Shown here piece by piece: positions 27,499 through 35,942 of a stretch of DNA of 64,000 nucleotides; position 1 is the first letter of the stretch, and every line of letters starts with the position of its first letter. A program made the position numbers and the translations under genes. The DNA is taken from positions 99,916 through 163,915 of the forward strand of contig NC_014254.1 in the NCBI RefSeq assembly GCF_000196655.1, written 5' to 3'. The stretch comes from Methanohalobium evestigatum Z-7303. GTDB taxonomy: Archaea; Halobacteriota; Methanosarcinia; Methanosarcinales; Methanosarcinaceae. The notes under the pieces are model-generated. The model was not told where the DNA came from. It searched no databases and saw only the letters and a program-made list of their open reading frames with translations.

Positions 27499-29088
27499 TT
27501 ATTTCAAATATTGCTCTTTGATATATTTATACCAATCATAAGGTTTTGATTCTTTCCAATTATCTTCTTTAGGATAGTCTTTACTTTTTTTGGATATACT
27601 TTTCTCCGAAGTCCGTAGACCTTTGACAAGGCTTCGGCAAATGAACAGCATAATTATACAGAAAGGAAGCCCCGTAGTCATTAAGACAGTTTGAATAGCG
27701 AACAGACCACCAACTAATAAAAGTATCACTGCTACTGCACCTATTGAAATTGACCAGAATACTCTCTGATAGACAGATGGTTCAGGGTTACCACCGCTTG
27801 CAAGTCTGCAGACAACAATTGACCCCGAATCTGCAGATGTTACAAAGAAAGTTGTTATAGATATTGTTGCCAGTATTGAGGTGAAATAAGTTAATGGTAA
27901 TTCTTCCAGCAGAGCGAAAAATAAGACTGGTAAACTTTCTGAAAATAGGTTTACAAGTCCGTCTGAACCAAACAGTACTATGTATAATGCTGTGTTCCCA
28001 AAAGCTATTATCCAGATAAAAGTTATAATTGTTGGAGTTATCATCACTCCACGTATGAATTCTCGAATAGTACGGCCACGTGATATACTTGCAACAAACA
28101 AACCCATAAATGGTGACCATGAAATCCACCACCCCCAAAAAAACATTGTCCATGATTTCTGCCATATAGCTCCCTAAGCTCTCTGATAAGCATTGATGTT
28201 AAATGTTAAACTAACCAGATTTTGTAAGTAGTCACCTATAGATTGGACAAATGAATTTAGCAAAAACATAGTTGGCCCTACAAGTATTATAAACACCATT
28301 ATTATAAACCAAAAAGCTATATTTAATTCGCTAATAATCCGTGCTATTTTAGTACCTGACACAATTGACAGGGTAACTAGCAGTGTGATTCCAATTATAA
28401 ACAAAATCTGATAGAATGTAGAAACTGATAAAATCTCAAGGTGATTTAGCCCTGAGTTAATCTGCAATACTCCAATACCAAGTGATGTAGCCACACCGAA
28501 AACAGCGCCAAATATTGCCATGACTTCTACAATGTTACCTATGAACCCGTATATTCTGTCGCCAATCATTGGATATAGGGTTGAGCGTATAGACAGCGGG
28601 AGGTTATGTCGGTATCCAAAGTAAGCAAGTGAAAGTCCCACTATAACGTAGATAGCCCATGCATGAAGTCCCCAGTGGAAAAATGTGAGGTTTATAGCCT
28701 GTCTAGCTGCTTCGATAGTTTCTGGTTTTGTGCTACCTAGAGGATTGGAGAAATGCATAATCGGTTCAGCTACACTATAAAAAAACATACCAATTCCTAT
28801 ACCAGAACTGAACAGCATGGCAAACCAACTGGTGTCGCTAAAGACTGGAACATCATCATATCTGCCAAGTTTTGTGTTTCCATATGGACCAATGTAGAGC
28901 CATATCATAAAAATCAGAAAAAATGCCACTGAAAGAATATAGAACCAACCAAAATATATGATAATCGAATCCCATAGAAAATTGAAAAACTGGTACATTT
29001 CTTGTGTATACAAACATCCCATTAAAACAAACAAGTAAATAACAAAAGATGAGACAAAAAAAACAAAAGGGTTGACTTTCAACTTCAT
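27499..29088 (-). CDS. BCCT-family betaine/choline transporter with in-frame TAG
   Basis: Two ORFs (28174-29088 and 27499-28146) are in the same frame and separated only by a TAG at 28174-28176 and eight codons before the next ATG. Together they give ~529 codons, the normal BCCT length. Family marks are the ~12 membrane helices, GPYGNTKLG, SSGIGIGMFFYSVAEPIMHF, FHWGLHAWAIY and, after the TAG, WTMFFWGWWISWSPFMGLFV, SRGRTIREF and SADSGS. The protein imports compatible solutes such as glycine betaine, driven by an ion gradient, which fits a halophile. The TAG is codon 305 and lies just before the conserved helix-8 region. It is either a nonsense mutation or a pyrrolysine codon, which some Methanosarcinales read. 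Confidence 0.8.
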
Positions 29089-29659
29089 CTCAAATATTCT
29101 CCGAATTAGATTTTAATTTGTTTTTGATTTTCGGATACAAAATTATTTTAACAAAATCGCATTGATTATTGTTAGAATAGTCAATCATAATTTAAAGATA
29201 AATTGAAACAAAAATAAGTAATTTTATTATGTAACATTCTTACTACCAAAATTTTGGCTCTAAGTTTTTAATTTATTAATGAAAAATAATAGATGATCTA
29301 AAATCAGTCAAACATTAATTTAAAAATGTTAAACTTTAATTTGAATAGTTGAGTGTAGATTTATGAAAGATCAGAAGTTATTAAAAATGTAAAAACATAA
29401 CCAAATTGCAACCTTTTTAGATGTTCTGTTATGCTTATCCCTGCCGGGGTGTTGACACCCCAACTTTTTCTCTACAACATTTATAGAAGTCCTTGTTTTG
29501 ACAATTTCTTTAATGCTCTCAAAAATTCTGCCGATAGACAGATGCAGGAACTAAGTCTTGGCATTAAATCAATTTGATAACGTTTAATAACAATTGATAA
29601 CAAGTATTAACAGTAGTTTGAAAGATTAGATTTTATATCTGTTAACGTCTGATAATAAA
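29089..29659. other. Intergenic region with an element-end-like hairpin
   Basis: About 570 bases without a supported gene. GGGGTG-TTGA-CACCCC (29446-29461) followed by T5 (29465-29469) could be a terminator or the left end of a lost IS605-type element, because it stands in a context like that of the hairpin at 54372-54395. Next to the downstream gene, TTTTATAT at 29631-29638 is a TATA box about 25 bases before 29660. The region from 29089 to 29400 carries the likely promoter of the BCCT gene on the minus strand; no clear element could be chosen. Confidence 0.35.
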
Positions 29660-30088
29660 ATGGTAACAATTTTTATACTATCTATTTTTTATTTTTCTTT
29701 GATGACAAAGAAAGAGCAGTTGAACATCCGGATTGACAAAGAACTCAAGGACCTTGTAGTAGAATCCAAAAAACCTAACCCAGTAGTTGTAACAGAGACT
29801 TTAAATCTTTACTTCTATGGTAGTAAAAAAGAGGATGAAAATAATTATAAGTCAGCAGATGATAACAATAATAACGCCAACAATCAAACTGATGATAACA
29901 AAATGATACTAGATATTAACAGTATCATGTACCAATGGGTTTACGATCTCAGAGCTGAACGAGATACACTCAAAGAACAGTTAAAAGAAAAAGATAGCCT
30001 TGATTGGAAACTAACACAATACCAACAGAAATTAGGAAATAACGAAAACAAATTAAGGTTAATTGATAAACTGAAATTTTGGAAATAA
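29660..30088 (+). CDS. Ribbon-helix-helix-like protein with coiled-coil tail
   Basis: The recognisable protein begins at MTKKEQLNIRIDKELKDLVV (ATG 29702), an N-terminal beta-strand and two helices in the style of CopG/Arc DNA-binding proteins, followed by an Asn/Asp-rich linker and a charged C-terminal coiled coil (LRAERDTLKEQLKEKDSLDW). A first ATG at 29660 would add 14 hydrophobic residues. It lies ~25 bases after a TATA box, so leaderless translation from 29660 is possible, but the RHH alignment favours 29702. Such proteins are commonly regulators or partition/antitoxin-like factors on mobile DNA. No toxin gene is directly adjacent. Confidence 0.55.
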   Translation: MVTIFILSIFYFSLMTKKEQLNIRIDKELKDLVVESKKPNPVVVTETLNLYFYGSKKEDENNYKSADDNNNNANNQTDDNKMILDINSIMYQWVYDLRAERDTLKEQLKEKDSLDWKLTQYQQKLGNNENKLRLIDKLKFWK

Positions 30089-30173
30089 TAGATACATCAT
30101 ATAAGAGCATTTAAAAAACCGACTAAAAATATTTATATAAACCATATAGTCATAATTATTCTTGTGATTAAAA

Positions 30174-30536
30174 ATGAATTATAAGTTTTTAGTTGTAATG
30201 GCAATTGCGTTAATATCATTGTTGACTGCAGGATGTACAGAACAAGTAGTACAAGAAATATCAGAACCGAACATTAAACTCTCTTCTTGGAACCATGATA
30301 ATGATGCCAGTTTGAGTAAAGGTGTAGTTACAGATGTTACTTATACTCTCTATAATTCAGGGGATGCTGATGGTGTAGTAGATGTAGTAATCGTAAATGG
30401 GAAAAATGAAGTTTTAGCAAGGAGTTCAGAATATATTAGAGCAAATTCAAGAGTTACTAATACATTAGAAGCTGATACTTCAATAGATAATGAAAAAATA
30501 GGGATTAAGCTCAAGAACCAAAGAAAAGCAGATTAA
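30174..30536 (+). CDS. Small lipoprotein with CARDB-like domain
   Basis: A 120-residue protein with a lipoprotein signal peptide (MNYKFLVVMAIALISLL, lipobox TAGC), so the mature protein is probably lipid-anchored outside the cell through Cys21. The mature part has a beta-sandwich pattern (VVTDVTYTLYNSGDADGVVD), similar to CARDB domains. A TATA-like ATTTATATAAAC lies at ~30129-30140 and the start is close behind, so the leader is short. The gene at 30647 also encodes a lipoprotein and follows on the same strand. Confidence 0.65.
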   Translation: MNYKFLVVMAIALISLLTAGCTEQVVQEISEPNIKLSSWNHDNDASLSKGVVTDVTYTLYNSGDADGVVDVVIVNGKNEVLARSSEYIRANSRVTNTLEADTSIDNEKIGIKLKNQRKAD

Positions 30537-30646
30537 TGTTTCTAAATATTTCTGTAAAATATAAAACTACTACAAAACCATATACAAAAGTAGAGAGAAT
30601 ACCAACTAAAAAAGAATTTCAATTGGATTTTGATTATAGTGATTAT

Positions 30647-31114
30647 ATGAAATTAAAAATAATAACGACATTAATTATTGCTCTTGTTTTATTAGGTGTA
30701 GGTTGTTCCTCTACACCAAATGAAAATACCAAAAATGACGAATCGAATCAAGTTTCTACAGAAAAAGCACCTCAATTAAGTATTGGAGCAAGTTTTGATA
30801 CTATAAAAGGTAATAAGGTTATAAAACTAAAACACCAATGGGGTGAATCAATAACATTTACCAAAGAAGAAACCACTGTAAAAATTAACGGGGAAAAGAT
30901 TAATTATTATTTAGGTGAAGATACCAATTTAAAAAAAGGCGACATATATTATATTTACTACAATTCAAAGTCTAATGATTTCATGATGATTAACCAAAAG
31001 AAAGTAAAAAACGTTGTATACAGTGATTATTTAGCAAGCATGCCAAGAGAAGTTGATATAAAAATAATCGATAAAAATACTCAACAATTCATTGCTTCTA
31101 TGAAACTTCAATGA
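30647..31114 (+). CDS. Lipoprotein carrying a type IV pilin-like head domain
   Basis: The long ORF opens at 30536, but ATG 30647 starts a clear lipoprotein signal (MKLKIITTLIIALVLLGVGC, lipobox GVGC), giving 155 residues. The mature part aligns with the head of the pilin at 9992-10537: APQLSIGASFD with APQASISGSAD, VIKLKHQWGESITFTKEETT with IIKLEHQGGESVLFEDTATK, KKGDIYYIYYN with ETGDVLYIVNV, and IIDKNTQQFIASMKL with IVDGTSQQLIANMNI. The pilin helix is replaced by a lipid anchor. It could be a surface protein or a pilus-associated minor subunit; the sequence does not say which. Confidence 0.65.
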   Translation: MKLKIITTLIIALVLLGVGCSSTPNENTKNDESNQVSTEKAPQLSIGASFDTIKGNKVIKLKHQWGESITFTKEETTVKINGEKINYYLGEDTNLKKGDIYYIYYNSKSNDFMMINQKKVKNVVYSDYLASMPREVDIKIIDKNTQQFIASMKLQ

Positions 31115-31158
31115 CCATAGATCTGAATGTGAATAGTAGCTCAATCCAAATAATATAA

Positions 31159-31378
31159 TTAATTTGTAAAATAACCTTTTAATCTTGTTAAAAGATAATA
31201 AAAAATAACCTTGTCATCGTATTTTTTATTTTTTACTTTTGTTAATCCTTTTTTCATGTAGAAATCTATAGATTCATTTTTTGTATCTAGAGATAGATAT
31301 CTACATCCAGCCTCATCAGATAATTTTAAAGTTTTTAATATTGCAACTTTTAAAAGGTTGTTCCTATACCATTCTTTT
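31159..31378 (-). pseudogene. GNAT acetyltransferase fragment
   Basis: On the minus strand KNGIGTT in one frame and LLKVAILKTLKLSDEAGCRY with LSLDTKNESIDFYMKKGL in the next match the acetyl-CoA-binding region (GxGxG/A) and the C-terminal strand of GNAT acetyltransferases, as in the kind found next to RHH antitoxins. A frameshift separates the pieces. The N-terminal half is replaced at 31379 by the inverted repeat described for 31379-33496, so the gene was cut by that element. Only ~70 codons remain. Confidence 0.5.
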
Positions 31379-31751
31379 GGCTCTGTAGAAATCCTAGTAA
31401 TTTAACCTTTGATAATTGAGATTTTCTACGGAGTTATTTTATTGTGTTCTATACTTATTATATATAGGAACAGCTTACAGACATTATAACTTTTTGTGTT
31501 ATGCATATTGCAAATCGACTATTTTAATTCAATCGTCCTTTAGTTATGATTAAAAACACTATCAGGTATTTAATAGCTATGTTTTTATTGAATCCTTATT
31601 CTTAACACTTTAGAACAAATAATTGATTTTTAACATAAATCACAAACAAGACCGTTATTCAGTTTTTATACGATATTTGAAGTCACTGATGACCCTACGG
31701 GTAACCACTTAAAAAGGGTAAAAACGAATAGCTATAAAATAAAATCAGTAT

Positions 31752-32000
31752 TTATTGTCGTTTTTTAATTGAACGGTACCAATTAGCAACTACTATTGGA
31801 GATCCTACGACTGGATTTAAAATAATACTTTTCAAAGATGGTACATAATTGCCAATAATTATCTCTATAAAATTGCCATCTACAATATTTGAACCTAATG
31901 TATATAAAGTTACAAAAAAGCCACCAAATACATACATTGCAGAATAGTTATAGATTATACTTTTTATCGCATATTTTATAGCTCCTCTTTCAAGTGACAA
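31752..32000 (-). CDS. Small membrane protein, start probably damaged
   Basis: An 82-residue ORF from a TTG at 32000 with two or three hydrophobic segments (YSAMYVFGGFFVTLYTLG, FIEIIIGNYV, IVVANWY). The frame is open upstream (ETKSSDK) with no normal start; an ATG behind GAGGT exists a few bases earlier but in another frame, as if one base had been lost. It may therefore be a recent pseudogene or start at the TTG. The role is unknown. It lies in the same unit as the toxin-antitoxin genes. Confidence 0.4.
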   Translation of the reverse strand: MSLERGAIKYAIKSIIYNYSAMYVFGGFFVTLYTLGSNIVDGNFIEIIIGNYVPSLKSIILNPVVGSPIVVANWYRSIKKRQ

Positions 32001-32220
32001 TTTGTCAGATGATTTTGTTTCATTTATTTTTATACCTCAATTTACTGGTTTTTATTACTGTTTTTATTTTTTTTAATTATAATAGGAAAATAAATTATAC
32101 CAAAATGAATTTATAAAAGGTTTTTTTGGTTATAAAACCTTATTATTACTGTTCACCAGTAACGTTCTTTGAATCTAATTTTGTAACGTAGAAAATGAAA
32201 AAGTAAGTATAAAAAGAGTA

Positions 32221-32493
32221 TTATGATTGGTATTTTCTGTAAATATGTTTTCTATCTCCCAATTCTAGGACCATGATAACCATCTCATTATTTTCGATAG
32301 TTAAAATAACTCGGTACTGACCCACTCGATGAGAGTAGATAGAATGTTTTCCAGTACCACTTATTTTTTTAACACTATAATAAGGATTATGTCTTAACTC
32401 ATCAATTGAGTAAATTATGTTTCTTGCTATCTCTTCTGGGAGTTTTTTTAGATTCTTCCTTGCTTTGGTTGTATATGTAACTTCATAGCTCAT
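32221..32493 (-). CDS. relE: RelE/ParE-superfamily toxin
   Basis: A 90-residue protein with the RelE fold signature: VTYTTKARKNLKKLPEEIAR at the N-terminus, SIDELRHNPYY, KISGTGKHSIYSHRVGQYRV and the C-terminal LELGDRKHIYRKY. Known members are ribosome-dependent mRNA interferases. The Arg residues of HRVGQYRV and the final RKHIYRKY are the positions usually needed for RNA binding and cleavage, so it looks intact. The start ATG overlaps the antitoxin stop by four bases (ATGA), the usual translational coupling of such operons. Confidence 0.85.
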   Translation of the reverse strand: MSYEVTYTTKARKNLKKLPEEIARNIIYSIDELRHNPYYSVKKISGTGKHSIYSHRVGQYRVILTIENNEMVIMVLELGDRKHIYRKYQS

Positions 32494-32720
32494 GTTATTC
32501 CAAACTCGCGTTTTATCTCATCATTGCTGTGCAACCTCCCAGCCTTTATATCTTCTAATGCTTCTTCAATACCCTGAATTGCTTCATCACTCAACTCATT
32601 GTCATCAATAGCCATTCTAGCCAATCTTTCAATCACTGAATTGTAAGGTTCTTTAGGGTATTGACGTAGCTCGTTTAACATTTCCTTGGTCTGGGGATTT
32701 ACACATATAGTAGTGGTCAA
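32490..32720 (-). CDS. RelB-like antitoxin
   Basis: A 76-residue acidic protein directly upstream of the RelE toxin and overlapping it by four bases. The N-terminus (TTTICVNPQTKEMLNELRQY) has a ribbon-helix-helix-like strand and helix that would bind the operator. The C-terminal part (SDEAIQGIEEALEDIKAGRL, then REFGIT) is the acidic toxin-wrapping region typical of RelB partners. Two direct repeats lie 42-115 bases upstream and are the likely autoregulatory operator. Confidence 0.75.
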   Translation of the reverse strand: MTTTICVNPQTKEMLNELRQYPKEPYNSVIERLARMAIDDNELSDEAIQGIEEALEDIKAGRLHSNDEIKREFGIT

Positions 32721-32761
32721 TTCGTATCACTCCTGTTCTTTTCGTTTATTTTCTATAGTTT

Positions 32762-32835
32762 AGGTTTGCTGCTTTTAAACTGTTTTACCTATTTCATCTT
32801 CAGGTTTGCTGTTTCTAAACAATTGTACCTATTTT
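32762..32835 (-). promoter_or_regulatory. Two direct repeats upstream of the toxin-antitoxin operon
   Basis: A ~34-nt unit occurs at 32762-32795 and 32802-32835 (40-bp period). Each begins AGGTTTGCTG and ends ACCTATTT, so each also has AGGT...ACCT dyad ends. The position upstream of the antitoxin gene suggests operator sites for autoregulation. Confidence 0.45.
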
Positions 32836-33041
32836 CGTTTCTGTATATTACGTTCTATGTTCCAGATACTTTATATTGACCTATATGACACTATAACGCT
32901 TTATATCTATATATACGTTTTGATGCCCATAAACATCTGGTAAAAAAAACGAATAGTTTAATCCAAGTAGTAGAATTACAACACAGTTTTATAGTCCGAT
33001 ATTGAACAAGAACAATATAAAACTAAAATTGTGAAGAAAAC

Positions 33042-33263
33042 ATGTATGATGAGCATGGAATACCTGATAAATATAACATTATAGACGAAACTGAACATTG
33101 GATTTTGTATGATATGAACCAGGAACCAAGTCCAGGTGATGTATCACAAGCAATAGATATATCTCACAGACAGGGGATTGACATATATTCAAAACATAAA
33201 AAACCTGGTAATATATTCAAAATGCGAGGTCCAATACCATTCATATTATTTTTTAAAGGTTGA
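33042..33263 (+). CDS. Small hypothetical protein
   Basis: A 73-residue ORF. CAATATAAAAC about 30 bases upstream is a reasonable TATA box, so the transcript may be leaderless at ATG 33042. The sequence is soluble and polar (EHGIPDKYNIIDETEHWILY, PSPGDVSQAIDISHRQGIDI) and ends in a short hydrophobic stretch that may have been created by truncation. Family not recognised. It lies inside the unit bounded by 16-bp inverted repeats. Confidence 0.4.
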   Translation: MYDEHGIPDKYNIIDETEHWILYDMNQEPSPGDVSQAIDISHRQGIDIYSKHKKPGNIFKMRGPIPFILFFKG

Positions 33264-33486
33264 TTCTTAATAATTTAGTTCATGCTTAAGCCCTTACTAC
33301 GATACAAGATTGTAGAACAACTTTCTCTGGTTCCTCTGATAACTTTTAATGTCTCATCGATAAATTTAAGGTATGGGTTGTTTCTCTTCATAACTGCTCT
33401 TTTGTTTGAATTTTGGACTAAAACCAAAAAGTAGCAATTCTTCTTAAATTATTTCAAAATTAGAGAGATTTAAAAGAATAGGATTT

Positions 33487-34098
33487 CTACAGAGCCATCT
33501 GATTTTCATCAATGTTGCTAATCAAGGATTCTTTGGATGTAATTAAGGATTCTTTGAATGCATGATGAACATCATTTTTATGTTGATTTAATACATGTTC
33601 ACTTATAAATTTACGTGAGCAATATTCGCAAGTAAATTCAAGACTATGTTTTTTTTCCATGTGAATCAATTTGTTCTTACTATCAAATGTGCTAATCAAG
33701 GATTCTTTGGATGTGTGATGAACATCATTTTTATGTTGATTTAATGCATGTTCACTTATAAATTTACGTGAGCAATATTCGCAAGTAAATTCAAGACCAT
33801 GTTTTTTTTCCATGTGGTTTATCAATTTGTTTTTACCATCAAATTCACTTGAACAAATACCGCAAATATGGTTATGTTTTTTATTTTTGCCACCGGAAGT
33901 TGTTTTTTTACGTTTTCCAACTTCTGAGGGAACAGAAGAATTTACTATTTCATGGGTTACAACTTTTGAGGGATGAGAAGGACGATTCTTTATAAATGAT
34001 TGATATTTCTCATCTGAAACTACATAACTTCTTGTTCCACACTGCTGACAAAATCCGAAGTGATTAGGTTTTTTCCCACAATTTTTACATACACTCAT
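33487..34098 (-). CDS. C2H2 zinc-finger protein with tandem duplicated finger
   Basis: A 203-residue basic protein. Residues 4-21 form a zinc ribbon (CKNCGKKPNHFGFCQQCG). Three C2H2 fingers follow: CGICSSEFDGKNKLINHMEK with KH; CEYCSRKFISEHALNQHKND with VHH; and a near-identical third finger. The last ~45 residues before the end repeat the preceding segment, and the DNA of the two copies (~33600-33700 and ~33720-33830) is almost the same, so the duplication is recent. The C-terminus (QMAL, TAG) is written by the inverted repeat at 33481-33496, so the original end has been replaced. It probably binds DNA; the target is unknown. Confidence 0.75.
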   Translation of the reverse strand: MSVCKNCGKKPNHFGFCQQCGTRSYVVSDEKYQSFIKNRPSHPSKVVTHEIVNSSVPSEVGKRKKTTSGGKNKKHNHICGICSSEFDGKNKLINHMEKKHGLEFTCEYCSRKFISEHALNQHKNDVHHTSKESLISTFDSKNKLIHMEKKHSLEFTCEYCSRKFISEHVLNQHKNDVHHAFKESLITSKESLISNIDENQMAL

Positions 34099-34150
34099 AA
34101 TTTATGGAATATGTTCACATTATATATTTTTTATTAAAACAGGTTTCTAC

Positions 34151-35355
34151 TAGTGTCACATCACACTTCAATTGACGGATAAAGACGTTTCAATTTAACT
34201 CTTGCATCAGATGTAGTAAATTGCCAATTGATTCTGCAGTATTTCTCATTTCTATATGATTCCCATGCTCTGATTTCGTTAATGAAACCTGTATATCGCC
34301 AATTCTTCGATTTAAACATTGTTTGTTCAACACGTTCAACTCGATTTCAGCCATATTTAACCAGCTTCCGTGCTTAGGGGTAAAAACCAATTCGAATCTA
34401 TCAAGGAGTTGTTTTGCTTTCTCGGGATGGAAAGCCTCATAAAAAGAGCCAGGTGTATGAGTATTGTAATTATCCATGATCAATGTGATCCGTTTAGCAG
34501 AATTATATTTTGTTGCGATTTTTTCAATAAATTGAACCCAATCTTTCTTGGTTTTTCGTTTTGTTATTTGCACGATCCTTTCTCCAGTTAGTGGTTCGCA
34601 AGCCATGAATATATTGCAACTACACTTTCGTCGGTATTCATAATCATATTTTTCAGGCTTACCAGCTGAGGCCTGTATCTTATTCCGTGTTTCAGAGATC
34701 AGTTGTTTAGGCGATTCATCCATACAAACCACGGGGAACAACTCAGAATAACTACGCTTATAAACATCTAATACCATTTCCATCTGTGCGACAAACGAAC
34801 TGTTTTGTTCCGGAGGTATAACCCAACCTACTTTTTTCCAGGGTTTAAGTTCGTTTTTTTAAAACTCTCTTTATCGATTCATATGAAATACTATCTATGT
34901 ATTCTAATTCTACCACTTTGTCAGCTAATAATCGCAATGAACATTGACTATGACCTTGTGATGGGTCGGAACAACTCAGAGCAATGATATGTGCTTCCAT
35001 GTCACCATCAATTTTCTTTTCATAGGTTCGCTCATATTCCTTACCATTTAAAGCCATATCGAGCCCGTCTTCAACAAACCTCTTTTTCACACGGTCAATT
35101 TTCCTCATACCGATATTAAGCACACTTGAAACGACTTCGTTCGTATGCTTTTGTTTCTGATACTCCCCTTCATCACAGTTTAGTAAAATCAATGCATTCT
35201 GGTACTTCTGAGATTTATGTTTCCCCTTTGAAACAATGGACTCTAATTCTTTCCTTTCTTCTTTGGTAAGTGTGATAATGAATTTCTTTGCATATACATA
35301 TATTGTATGTTATATGTAATAAAGATTACATCTTTTTTACTGTGACTTTACACTA
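34151..35355 (-). mobile_element. Second IS630-family insertion sequence
   Basis: The left end starts TAGTGTCACATCACA (34151-) and the right end, read inward on the minus strand, starts TAGTGTAAAGTCACA (from 35355), giving terminal inverted repeats of the form TAGTGT-A--TCACA with a TA target. The ~1.2-kb element carries a two-frame transposase different in sequence from the one at 17862-19032. Confidence 0.7.
34190..35192 (-). CDS. IS630-family transposase in two frames, no clear start
   Basis: Frame one (down to 34845) has an HTH region (NEVVSSVLNIGMRKIDRVKK, FVEDGLDMALNG), and its protein-like sequence extends upstream of TTG 35192 (KKFIITLTKEERKELESIVS) with no usual start codon. Frame two joins at TTTTAAAAAAAC (minus strand, 34854-34864) and continues KNELKPWKKVGWVIPPEQNS, then the DDE core: Asp in VVCMDESP, Asp in LIMDNYNTHTPGSFYE, Glu in WLNMAEIELNVL. 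The A7 slippery run is the same as in the first IS630 element. The missing start suggests that this copy may be inactive. Confidence 0.7.
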
Positions 35356-35424
35356 GATATTTTTCTAAATACCAAAAAAGATAATTTTGGTTGCAATTTC
35401 TGGTGTGAAGGAATCAAAATATTT

Positions 35425-35558
35425 GGGCTCTGTAAAAAATCTATCTAAATCAGAATCATCGAGCTTAATTCTACAGGTTTTACTAATATTAGGTAATATG
35501 TTCTTAATTAATAATGAATTCAATTATTATCAGAAAATTGAGGATTTCTACAGAGCCC
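35425..35558. repeat. MITE, 134 bp with ~16-bp terminal inverted repeats
   Basis: GGGCTCTGTAAAAAATC (35425-35441) and GATTTCTACAGAGCCC (35543-35558) are inverted repeats with one mismatch around ~100 AT-rich bases with no gene. The same ends are found at 31379-31394 and 33481-33496, so this is a small family of non-autonomous elements. It lies ~70 bases beyond the right end of the second IS630 element. Confidence 0.55.
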
Positions 35559-35942
35559 TTTTTCTATATTTACTTTTCATTTGTTTTACTTATTAACAAG
35601 TAAAATTTAACCTTTATACTATAAACTTTATACATATAAGTGATATTATACAGTAACTATATAAAGTTTCTTAACCATAATCACTAACATCAAAATTTGT
35701 TGGTAACACTATTAAGTTCAAACGTTATACTATAAAGTTTGATATTATATATACTGCTGTTAACCTAAAAAGGTTATCGCCGAAATTTTGCAAAAAATAC
35801 CCTAAATTAGAAACTTTATGTTCAAAATCAAGGTTTTTGGTTCAAAAACTATCGCCGGAAAATAACACCCTGTATTTGATTTGTATATTTGATTATAAAC
35901 TTTTTCCGGGAACTCAATAAGATTATACTTTCATCCCCAAAT
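35559..35942. other. AT-rich spacer with CTATAAAGTTT motifs
   Basis: No gene is seen in ~380 bases. It has several forms of the recurring CTATAAAGTTT/AAACTTTATA motif (35610-35660, ~35725-35740) and two similar pieces, TTATCGCCGAAATTTTG (~35778-35794) and CTATCGCCGGAAAATA (~35849-35864). Confidence 0.3.

Larger units (their letters stand above)
31379..33496. mobile_element. 2.1-kb unit between 16-bp perfect inverted repeats
   Basis: GGCTCTGTAGAAATCC at 31379-31394 and its exact reverse complement GGATTTCTACAGAGCC at 33481-33496 flank a membrane-protein ORF, a RelE-type toxin-antitoxin pair and a small ORF. The same ends bound the MITE at 35425-35558, and a degenerate inner copy sits at 31419-31432 (GATTTTCTACGGAG). 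Both boundaries cut genes: a GNAT fragment on the left and the zinc-finger gene on the right. No transposase lies inside, so it may be a passenger unit moved in trans, or simply two MITE remnants. Confidence 0.4.

Noticed and set aside
29441..29480. Hairpin read as the terminator of the BCCT gene
   Set aside because: It lies upstream of that gene's start on the opposite side, and the T run is on the plus strand; it is either the end of a lost element or a terminator of an unknown transcript.
33310..33400. 38-codon minus-strand ORF (MKRNNPYLKFIDETLKVIRG)
   Set aside because: Protein-like, but short, without a ribosome-binding site and next to an element end; probably a remnant, too weak to annotate.
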